A stretch of 17,575 nucleotides of DNA from DASZVN01 sp035547055. Its GTDB lineage: Bacteria; Pseudomonadota; Alphaproteobacteria; Rhizobiales; Methylopilaceae. Positions within the stretch are counted from its first letter, which is position 1, and the number at the start of each line of letters is the position of its first letter. This document shows positions 1 to 5,427 of this stretch, in pieces. Below the pieces are notes generated by a model. It was not told the DNA's origin. It saw only the letters and a program-made list of their open reading frames with translations, and searched no databases. The position numbers and the translations under genes are program-made. The stretch lies in NCBI GenBank assembly GCA_035547055.1, contig DASZVN010000040.1, positions 1 to 17,575 of the forward strand, read 5' to 3'.

Positions 1-361
1 CAGGCGGCGGCGCGGCGCGCCCCGGCGCCGGCTGCGGCGGCCGCGGCCCCACCGTCCGGAGCGACAGCGCGATCCGCTGCACTCGGGCGAGCTCGCTGCC
101 GAAGATGCGGGCGATGCGGTCGCCGAACTGCGCCTCGACCCAGCTCTTGAGGAAGCGGGTCGGCACCGACAGATGAGCGGTGCCCTCGGCGTCGATCGAC
201 TCCAGCTCGAGCCGGGCGAGCCAGCTCGTGTAGACGTCCTCGCCGAATTCCTTGCGGAGCCGCAGCTTCACCCGCTCCCACGCCGCCGCGTCCTCCGCCT
301 GATCGGCCGGGGCGGGAACGGAGGCAGGCATGGAAGAGGCAGCAGCGAGCGGCGCGAGCAT
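1..361 (-). CDS. dnaA: Chromosomal replication initiator DnaA, N-terminal part (cut by window edge)
   Basis: The reverse strand encodes the start of DnaA, which melts the replication origin and recruits the DnaB helicase. Only domain I and the beginning of the Pro-rich linker (domain II) lie in the window. The domain I pattern is clear: W at the start of an amphipathic helix, EFGEDVYTSWLARLEL, then LSVPTRFLKSWVEAQFGDRI, then a linker rich in P and A. The AAA+ and DNA-binding domains lie beyond position 1. I took the ATG at 361, which has a weak GGA 8-10 bases upstream; the in-frame ATG at 331 (MPASVPAPADQ) has no visible ribosome binding site but is also plausible. The gene sits downstream of a rhodanese gene in the same direction, about 100 bases away. 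Identity is firm; the exact start is not. Confidence 0.9.
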   Translation of the reverse strand, partial: MLAPLAAASSMPASVPAPADQAEDAAAWERVKLRLRKEFGEDVYTSWLARLELESIDAEGTAHLSVPTRFLKSWVEAQFGDRIARIFGSELARVQRIALSLRTVGPRPPQPAPGRAAPPP

Positions 362-444
362 GGCGGATTGTTCCGGATTGGCGTGCGTTGAGGGCGAAGC
401 GGGCAGGCGCTGGGCGCCGCCGCGACGGGAATGGTCGGGCATCG

Positions 445-474
445 CTGGACCCCCGGCTTCAGCGTCGGGTCCAG
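445..474. repeat. Inverted repeat across the rhodanese stop codon
   Basis: CTGGACCC (445-452) and GGGTCCAG (467-474) are perfect 8-base arms around a 14-base loop. The hairpin contains the rhodanese stop codon and lies about 85 bases upstream of dnaA. There is no T-tract, so it is not a convincing intrinsic terminator; it could attenuate read-through into dnaA or stabilise the rhodanese mRNA end. Confidence 0.4.
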
Positions 475-884
475 GGCAGCTTGCGCGCCTTCCACCCCAC
501 CGGGCGGCCGAGCTTCTCGCTCGCCCCCGGCGCTCCCTCGTAGCCCTCGATGACGTTGAACGATTGCGGGAAACCGGCCGCGGTCGCGGCCCGCGCCGCC
601 TGGCCGCTGCGGTTGCCGGAGCGGCACAGGAACAGGAGCGGCACGTCCGTGCCGAGGCCGCGCTCGGCGAGCGCCTTGCCGAGATCGCCGAGGAAATCCG
701 GCACGACGCCCCACTCGATGAAGATCGGCGCCTTGCCGATGCCGCCGAGATCCGGCACGCCGACCGCATCCCACTCGGCCTGCGTCCTGACGTCGACGAG
801 CTGCGTCCCGGGCTCGCGCTTCAGCCGCTCCATGGCTTCGGCTGGATCCAGGTCGCCGGCATAGCCGGGCTCACCACTATTCAT
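459..884 (-). CDS. Single-domain rhodanese-like sulfurtransferase
   Basis: This 141-residue protein is a stand-alone rhodanese domain, a fold that carries a sulfane sulfur as a cysteine persulfide. Visible marks are the VDVRTQAEWDAVGVPDLGG segment near residues 30-48 (the CH2A-type motif) and the active-site loop LFLCRSGNRSGQAA, with the catalytic Cys followed by RSGNRS. There is no signal peptide, so it should be cytosolic. The ATG at 884 has a strong GGGGGAGG 8 bases upstream. It lies between rpsT and dnaA on the same strand, and dnaA may be partly transcribed from its promoter. The sulfur donor and acceptor cannot be told from sequence. Domain call firm; physiological role unknown. Confidence 0.88.
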   Translation of the reverse strand: MNSGEPGYAGDLDPAEAMERLKREPGTQLVDVRTQAEWDAVGVPDLGGIGKAPIFIEWGVVPDFLGDLGKALAERGLGTDVPLLFLCRSGNRSGQAARAATAAGFPQSFNVIEGYEGAPGASEKLGRPVGWKARKLPWTRR

Positions 885-1006
885 CGTGCCTGCCTCCCCC
901 GAGGACCACGTCCGCTGCCAGCGCCGCGCCAGCCGCCCCTTGTCATCAAATGGCCGAGCCGCAAGGGCAAGTCACCAAGCCCCTGGGCGATAACAGATTA
1001 TTCTCG

Positions 1007-1035
1007 ATATCCAGGCTTATGCTGACGACAGTCAA
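1007..1035 (-). promoter_or_regulatory. Possible promoter for the rhodanese–dnaA unit
   Basis: On the reverse strand, TTGACT (1035-1030) is followed after 17 bases by GGATAT (1012-1007), in the AT-richest part of the gap. The -35 element is good (5 of 6) and the -10 element weak. It would give a leader of roughly 115 bases before the rhodanese start at 884. Confidence 0.25.
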
Positions 1036-1071
1036 CACGTCACCGTGTCCGGGAAAGCGATATGCTTTCCC
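1035..1071. repeat. Pair of adjacent palindromes in the dnaA-side intergenic region
   Basis: ACACG-TCAC-CGTGT (1035-1048) is followed two bases later by GGGAAAGC-GATAT-GCTTTCCC (1051-1071, perfect 8-base arms). A T6 run follows at 1080-1085 on the plus strand, eight bases past the stem, which is too far for a standard terminator. They overlap the upstream edge of the candidate rhodanese promoter, so an operator role is possible. Confidence 0.45.
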
Positions 1072-1590
1072 TGAACCAGTTTTTTCGCACCGGTTGTCAC
1101 GAAGACTTCGGCCAGCGCCGATGACCAAAACATTACAAAAGGCCCCGCGGCGAGCGCAACCCGTCCGGCGGGGCGAATCGCGCCGGCGGGGCGGGCCTGC
1201 CCGACCATCGCCGCGAAAGTGCCTTGGTGGCGCCGCGGCAAGCCTCTGAGTCGCCGCCAGATTCAATTCGCGTCGGGCGCTGTTGCGACAATGCATCGGG
1301 GGGCCCGATTTTTTCTCGCAGCCGCCGCGCAGCGGCCGCCCGAGCCCCGGCGAGTCCGCTCCGGCGCTGGGGTCTTGCCCATAAGAGTTTACGAAAAAAG
1401 AGAAATCCATGCTCGCCCGGACGCCCGAATCCGCACCCCCTCGCGATTCAGGCACTCCGCAGAGTCAAGGACGATTTCGAGTCGGCGGCCGTGCCTGGGG
1501 CGAAGCGACGCGAGGCGGCCACACCCCCAGGGGATCTCGGGCAACAGTCGCGCGATGCGCAAGGCCACGCGCTGCTTCACGCGAAATGAG

Positions 1591-1617
1591 AAAGGCCCGG
1601 CACAGGGCCGGGCCTTT
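1591..1617 (-). terminator. Intrinsic terminator of rpsT
   Basis: AAAGGCCCGGC (1591-1601) and GCCGGGCCTTT (1607-1617) form a perfect 11-base stem with a 5-base loop. Read on the reverse strand, the stem ends in CCTTT and continues CTCATTT. It lies about 26 bases after the rpsT stop codon and would isolate rpsT from the downstream gap. Confidence 0.8.
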
Positions 1618-1642
1618 GTCGAGGACGGTGCGGGCGCCGCGC

Positions 1643-1906
1643 TCAGGCCAGCGCCTTCACCCGCCGGGCGAGGCGCGACACTTTCCGCGAAGCGGTGTTC
1701 TTGTGGAGCACGTGCTTCTGCGCGGCGCGCATGATCTCGGGCTGCGCGACCTTCAGCGCCTCGGCCGCGGCGGCCTGGTCGCCCGCGGCGATCGCCTCCT
1801 CGACCTTGCGGAGGAAGGTGCGCATCCGGCTCTTGCGGGCACGGTTGATCTCGGTGCGCCGCGCGATCTTGCGGACGGCCTTCTTGGCCGAAGGCGTATT
1901 GGCCAT
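1643..1906 (-). CDS. rpsT: 30S ribosomal protein S20
   Basis: This 87-residue, highly basic protein matches S20, which binds 16S rRNA early in small-subunit assembly. The start MANTPSAKKAVRK and the internal RRTEINRARKSRMRTFLRKVEEAI are typical, and the length equals that of the family. The ATG at 1906 has AGGAAAGAG upstream. The gene has its own strong terminator downstream and lies about 150 bases after mutM. The order mutM – rpsT – dnaA is common in alphaproteobacteria. Confidence 0.97.
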   Translation of the reverse strand: MANTPSAKKAVRKIARRTEINRARKSRMRTFLRKVEEAIAAGDQAAAAEALKVAQPEIMRAAQKHVLHKNTASRKVSRLARRVKALA

Positions 1907-2055
1907 GGAGCTCTTTCCTGGCGGCGGGCGAGCCCGCGCAAACGAAAACGGGTGCGGCGGAGCCCAGCCCCGCCGCGGTCGGCGCCGTCTTTAGAGCGCC
2001 GCGAGGAACGCGTCAACGCCGCCTGGAGCAGGATCGCGCCGTCCCGCTGCGCTTT

Positions 2056-2937
2056 TCAGCGCTGGCAGGCGGGGCAATAGAAGGTGGAGCGGCCGTTCTG
2101 GACGATGCGGCGCACCACCCCGCGGCAGCCCGGCGTGACGCAGGGCTCCCCCTCGCGGTCGTAGACGCGAAAATGGTGCTGGAACAGGCCAAGCTCGCCG
2201 TCGGTCCGGCGATGGTCGCGGAGCGAGGAGCCGCCGGCGGCGATCGCCTCCTCGAGCACCGCGCGGATCGCCTCGGCGAGGCGGCGCGAGGCGGCGGTCG
2301 GGCCGCCGGCCCGGGTCGCGAGCGTGCCGGCCGACCGCAGCGGCGACAGGCGGGCGCGATGCAGCGCCTCGCACACATAGATATTGCCGAGGCCGGCGAC
2401 GACGCGCTGGTCGAGCAGCGCCGCCTTGAGCGAGGTCGCCTTGCCGGCGAGGAGCCCCGCCAGCAGCGTGCCGTCGAGGGCGTTGCCGAGCGGCTCGACG
2501 CCGAGGCCCTGGAACAGCGGGTGGGCGGCGAGGTCCCGCCGCGGCACCAGGGTCATCAGGCCGAAGCGGCGGGGATCGTTGTAGGTGACGACCGCGCCGC
2601 CGTCGGTGTGGAAGACGACGTGGTCGTGGGCGCCGTTCCGCCCGTGCTGGTGGTGAAAGCGGCCCGGCGTCGCGCTGCTGCCGCCGTGCTCGACCCGGAA
2701 CGAGCCCGACATGCCGAGATGCATCACCAGCACGGTGCCGTCGTCGAGGTCCGCGAGGAGATATTTCGCCCGGCGGCCGAGGCTCTCGACCCGCCGGCCG
2801 GTCAGGCGGCGGACGAAATGTGCCGGCAGCGGCGTCCTGAGATCGGGCCGCCGCGCCTCGACCGTCGCGAGCCGCGCCCCGACCAGGACCGGCTCGAGCC
2901 CGCGGCGGACCGTCTCGACTTCGGGAAGCTCGGGCAT
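2056..2937 (-). CDS. mutM: Formamidopyrimidine-DNA glycosylase (Fpg/MutM)
   Basis: This 293-residue base-excision repair enzyme removes 8-oxoguanine and formamidopyrimidines and nicks the abasic site. The start at 2937 is fixed by chemistry: after Met removal the protein must begin PELPEVE, where Pro is the Schiff-base nucleophile and the next Glu is catalytic. Upstream in-frame codons would bury this Pro. Other marks are K58 in RRAKYLL, the helix-two-turn-helix around VAGLGNIYVCEALHRA, and a C-terminal zinc finger C266-x4-C271-x16-C288-x2-C291 ending the protein. No clear ribosome binding site precedes the start. Upstream lies a repeat-rich gap of about 270 bases rather than another core gene. 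Confidence 0.96.
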   Translation of the reverse strand: MPELPEVETVRRGLEPVLVGARLATVEARRPDLRTPLPAHFVRRLTGRRVESLGRRAKYLLADLDDGTVLVMHLGMSGSFRVEHGGSSATPGRFHHQHGRNGAHDHVVFHTDGGAVVTYNDPRRFGLMTLVPRRDLAAHPLFQGLGVEPLGNALDGTLLAGLLAGKATSLKAALLDQRVVAGLGNIYVCEALHRARLSPLRSAGTLATRAGGPTAASRRLAEAIRAVLEEAIAAGGSSLRDHRRTDGELGLFQHHFRVYDREGEPCVTPGCRGVVRRIVQNGRSTFYCPACQR

Positions 2938-3209
2938 GGCGGAAGGGCCGGCGGCGGGCGGGATGCGGAACATGGCCCCGCGCCGCTGTCCGCGGCAAGG
3001 GGGCGACCCGGGCGCCTCGCGCTGCCGTTCCGGCCGGAGCGAAGCGTCGAGCCGGGATCCGGGACTCGGCGCAGCAGCCGGATGCCGGATCGCGCTGCCA
3101 TCCCGGGCTTGGCCGAGATGGCACATGTGAAGTGCGCAAATCGGACAAGCCCGATTTGCGTGCGCATCCGGGATGACATCCCGCGGCCCGTCGGGAGACG
3201 GGTCCTGCG
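2938..3209. other. Repeat-rich gap between mutM and tauD
   Basis: There is no gene here. The part nearer tauD holds three consecutive hairpins (3135-3202). The part nearer mutM contains GGATCC/CCGG-rich, imperfectly palindromic sequence resembling degenerate intergenic repeats. It separates the core dnaA–mutM block from the catabolic genes. Confidence 0.4.
3135..3202. repeat. Three tandem hairpins downstream of tauD
   Basis: Three perfect inverted repeats follow each other: CGCAAATCGG / CCGATTTGCG (3135-3144, 3151-3160, 6-base loop); CGGGATG-A-CATCCCG (3169-3183); and CCCGTC-GGGA-GACGGG (3187-3202). The last is only 8 bases past the tauD stop. None has a T-tract. Together they probably act as 3'-end structures for the tauD mRNA; the first may be a repeat-element remnant, since its loop region GGGCTTGTCC also occurs in the larger palindromic elements of this window. 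Confidence 0.45.
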
Positions 3210-4091
3210 TCAGGCCGGCTCGGGCACGCGCTCCGGCGCCGGCATCAGCACCGGGCGGTCGCGATAGTGCTCCTCCGGGCTCTGGATCCAGGTGCGCTGG
3301 ACGTGGCGGATGTAGCGGTCGCGGTCGAACGGCGTGCCACGGTGGAGGGTGCAGTTGTTGTCCCAGACCAGGAGATCGCCGACCCGCCATTTATGGGCGT
3401 AGACGAAGCGTTCCTGCGTCACGAAGGCGACCAGCTCCTTCAGGAGGTCGAGCCCCTGCGGGTTGGCGACGCCGAGGATGCCCTTCGAGCCGCCGAGGCA
3501 GGGCCGGAGCGCGAGCCGTCCGTCATGAGGGTGGCGGCGCACCAGCGGGTGGAACACGTCGGGCAGGCGGCGGCGGTGCTCGGCGGTCAGCGTCGTCCCC
3601 TTGAGCGAGGCGAGCTGGGCATAGCTGTGGTGGACGACGAGGTCGGCGAGATCCTCCTGCCGCTCGGCGGGAAGCTCGTCCCAGGCGGCGCAGAGGTCGG
3701 CCAGGAGGGTGTCGGAGCCCTCGGGCGGCACCTCGAGCGCATAGAGCAGGGTGCAATAGCCCGGCAGGCGCTCGTAGGGCATGTCGAAATGCCAGCCGGA
3801 GCCGGCATCAAGGTCGCCGATCGGCCTGCCGTCGACGATCTTGTTGGAGATCACGAAGATGTCGGGATAGCCCGGCACCGTGTGCTCGTGCCGCGGGTTG
3901 TAGGCCGGGGTGCCGAACAGGCGGGTGAAGGCGACGAGGTCGGCGGGTGCGAGCGCCTGCTCGCGCACCACGATGGCGCCGTGGGCGTTGAGCAGGCGGA
4001 CGATCTCGGCGAGCGTCGCCGGGGCGGCGGAGCGGACGTCGACGCCGCTGATCTCGATCCCGTAGTCCTGCTTGAGCGGTGCCGTCTTCAT
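3210..4091 (-). CDS. TauD/TfdA-family Fe(II)/2-oxoglutarate dioxygenase
   Basis: This 293-residue protein belongs to the taurine/2,4-D dioxygenase family, which couples 2-oxoglutarate decarboxylation to substrate hydroxylation. The iron triad is visible: H101 and D103 in SGWHFDMPY, and H250 in WDNNCTLHRGTPFD. R266 in RHVQRTW is the expected 2-oxoglutarate anchor. Length is normal. I chose the ATG at 4091 because AGGGAGG lies 7-8 bases upstream; the longer frame to 4175 lacks such a site. The substrate cannot be assigned; phenoxy-acid, sulfonate and other acid substrates occur in the family. A perfect TTTGCG-TTT-CGCAAA palindrome lies 91 bases upstream, and a MarR gene follows on the same strand beyond a repeat element. 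Confidence 0.9.
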   Translation of the reverse strand: MKTAPLKQDYGIEISGVDVRSAAPATLAEIVRLLNAHGAIVVREQALAPADLVAFTRLFGTPAYNPRHEHTVPGYPDIFVISNKIVDGRPIGDLDAGSGWHFDMPYERLPGYCTLLYALEVPPEGSDTLLADLCAAWDELPAERQEDLADLVVHHSYAQLASLKGTTLTAEHRRRLPDVFHPLVRRHPHDGRLALRPCLGGSKGILGVANPQGLDLLKELVAFVTQERFVYAHKWRVGDLLVWDNNCTLHRGTPFDRDRYIRHVQRTWIQSPEEHYRDRPVLMPAPERVPEPA

Positions 4092-4181
4092 GGGATGCCT
4101 CCCTGGCGCGGAACCGCGGTCGCGGCCGTGCCGGACCGACTGCCGAAGCTTGGCAAAGAACCCCGGGACGGTCAATTTCTA

Positions 4182-4196
4182 TTTGCGTTTCGCAAA
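4182..4196. promoter_or_regulatory. Candidate operator upstream of tauD
   Basis: TTTGCG-TTT-CGCAAA is a perfect 6-3-6 palindrome 91 bases before the tauD start. A TTGACC hexamer on the reverse strand lies just downstream of it (about 4169-4174), so the palindrome would sit at or just above a promoter. A closely similar TTTGTG-GAT-CACAAA lies at 5410-5424, upstream of the livJ remnant. The MarR protein encoded at 4318-4806 is the natural candidate binder; this is inference. Confidence 0.5.
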
Positions 4197-4207
4197 CAAC
4201 TGCCGCG

Positions 4208-4304
4208 CCCGTCATGGCCGGGCTTGTCCCGGCCATCCACGACTTCTCCTATCTGGCGGCGCTCCAAAGTCGTGGATGCCCGGCACAAGGCCGGGCATGA
4301 CGGG
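4208..4304. repeat. Palindromic repeat element, copy A
   Basis: Two 36-base arms (4208-4243 and 4269-4304) are inverted repeats with 32 of 36 positions matching. Each arm itself folds: GGCCGGG-CTTGT-CCCGGCC on the left and GCCCGGC-ACAAG-GCCGGGC on the right. The four mismatches between arms are paired within each hairpin, so both hairpins stay perfect. Related copies are at 11317-11408 (same orientation) and 16889-16983 (opposite). Non-coding; a REP- or MITE-like dispersed element, family name not assigned. Confidence 0.8.
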
Positions 4305-4317
4305 AGAGGACCGCTGC

Positions 4318-4806
4318 TCACCCGGTGAAGATCTGGTCGGCGCGGCGTTTCAGCTTCTCCAGCAGGCCGTAGAACGTCTGGCGCTCGTCCGGGTCGAGCG
4401 CGCCCAGGAACTCGCGCTCCATCTTGGCGATCGTCGATTCGAGATGGCGGGTGGCGCGCTTGCCCTCGGGCGAGAGCGAGATCACCACGCGGCGGCGGTC
4501 GAGCCGGTCCTGCTCGCGGACGGCGAAGCCGCGGGCGACGAGGTCGTCGACCAGACGGGTGATCTTGTCCATCTCGAGCGTGGTGTGGCGCTTGAGGTCG
4601 GAGGCCGACTGGGTCTTGTACTTGTTCAGCACGGCCAGGATCTTCCAGGCGTTGGCCGGGGTGCCGTATTTCCTGACATAGGCGCGGGCGACCGAGCGGT
4701 TGATCTGGGTCGCGAGGATCGAAAAGCGGTAGAACGAACGCTCTTCGAGATCGAGGCGGATGCCGTCGGCCCGGGCCGGCGGCTTGGTCTTGGCGGTGGC
4801 GGACAA
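4318..4806 (-). CDS. MarR-family transcriptional regulator (linked to tauD and the livJ remnant)
   Basis: This 162-residue protein has the MarR winged-helix fold: dimerisation helices at both ends and a wHTH at about residues 67-112 (SASDLKRHTTLEMDKITRLV recognition region, then the RLDRRRVVISLSPEG wing). Such proteins usually repress catabolic or efflux genes and are released by an aromatic acid or its CoA ester. The start is a TTG at 4806 without a clear ribosome binding site; no ATG or GTG is available nearby in frame. It lies between the tauD gene and a decayed livJ-like gene, both preceded by related TTTG-type palindromes, which suggests these are its targets. Family call firm, ligand unknown. 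Confidence 0.88.
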   Translation of the reverse strand: MSATAKTKPPARADGIRLDLEERSFYRFSILATQINRSVARAYVRKYGTPANAWKILAVLNKYKTQSASDLKRHTTLEMDKITRLVDDLVARGFAVREQDRLDRRRVVISLSPEGKRATRHLESTIAKMEREFLGALDPDERQTFYGLLEKLKRRADQIFTG

Positions 4807-4938
4807 AGGGCGATCCAGACTTGGCGAGAGGTGGGCGAAGCTAGAGCACGATCGCGAGACCTGTGCAGCGGTTTTCGGTCAGGTCGATGCTTCCGCGAAG
4901 ATGCTAGGGGCCCGGCACGCCGCCAATGCCCACCTCCG

Positions 4939-5324
4939 TCACTTGCCGATGCCGACCTTGCCGTGCTTCACCACGAGGACGTTCGGCCGCCGCACGGCGC
5001 CCCCGTTCCTGTCGATCGTGATCTTGCCAGTGATCGGCGCCTCGACGCCCTCATGTTGCCCCGCAGTCGCGGATCTTGGCCTTGCTGGCATCGCTTTCGT
5101 CCCTCACTCCGGTCACGACGGTGCAGCGGCGCATCCGGAACAGGGCGTCGGACATCGGCGCCGAGGACTTGCCCGGGAGCTGGCGGGCAAGGTCGTCGGT
5201 GTCGTCCTCGACGAAGTTAACGACCCGAGGTCGGCATCAGGACGCCGATGGTCACGTCGGCATGGGCCGGCGCCGCGAGCGCCGCCGTCGCCGCCAATCC
5301 CAAAGCGAAGACGAGTTTCTTCAC
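4939..5324 (-). pseudogene. Decayed LivJ-type ABC transporter substrate-binding protein
   Basis: The reverse strand holds pieces of a periplasmic binding protein of the branched-chain amino acid/aromatic acid (HAAT) type. A GTG at 5324 with strong GGGAGGGAGG upstream starts a clean signal peptide (MKKLVFALGLAATAALAA, then PAHA) and the first strand DVTIGVLMPTSG. It then hits TAA at 5219-5217 after 35 codons. The second frame resumes with NFVEDDTDD, like the family's FV-DD-TDP segment, and later SKAKIRD. A third frame carries the C-terminus GVEAPITGKITIDRNGGAV to VVKHGKVGIGK and a TGA at 4939. Intact members are near 380-400 residues, so most of both lobes is deleted and at least two frame changes remain. 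It keeps a promoter-like region with a palindrome at 5410-5424, suggesting recent loss of a co-regulated uptake system. Confidence 0.75.
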
Positions 5325-5409
5325 GGCCGACCTCCCTCCCGTTGGCCATTCAGGCCGCGACGGCTAGGGCCGCCGCCAGAATGTTGTCAATCGCAAACAG
5401 AACGTGATC

Positions 5410-5424
5410 TTTGTGGATCACAAA
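5410..5424. promoter_or_regulatory. Candidate operator upstream of the livJ remnant
   Basis: TTTGTG-GAT-CACAAA is a perfect 6-3-6 palindrome 86 bases before the remnant's GTG, immediately after the iorB stop. It overlaps a second inverted repeat, GTGATC-TTTGTG-GATCAC. It resembles the palindrome upstream of tauD in sequence (TTTGYG-N3-CRCAAA) and in distance to the start codon (86 versus 91 bases). A further half-site, TTTGCG on the reverse strand, lies near 5390-5396. Confidence 0.5.
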
Positions 5425-5427
5425 TAA

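Larger units (their letters stand above)
885..1590. other. Long non-coding stretch upstream of the rhodanese–dnaA pair
   Basis: About 700 bases with no convincing gene; the short open frames here have no recognisable product and look like GC-rich chance frames. It holds an AT-richer patch at about 980-1140 (against a GC-rich background) with two adjacent palindromes, and a second small AT-rich patch at 1380-1405. No good match to the DnaA box TTATCCACA was found by eye; the best fits were 6 of 9. It most likely carries promoters for the rhodanese–dnaA unit. An origin function cannot be claimed. Confidence 0.5.

Noticed and set aside
946..1580. Several open frames of 63-170 codons in the gap upstream of the rhodanese gene
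   Set aside because: No recognisable product, compositionally like chance GC-rich frames, and some span the AT-rich palindromic patch.
885..1590. Chromosomal origin (oriC) next to dnaA
   Set aside because: No match to TTATCCACA better than about 6 of 9 was found by eye, and alphaproteobacterial origins are often away from dnaA; AT-richness alone is not enough.
4208..4304. Transposon or CRISPR-type interpretation of copies A-C
   Set aside because: The copies are single, non-tandem, lack regular spacers and encode no transposase; they fit REP/MITE-like palindromic elements instead.
2173..4328. Plus-strand open frames (364 and 353 codons) opposite mutM and tauD
   Set aside because: Complement-strand shadows of motif-confirmed genes; no homology pattern seen.
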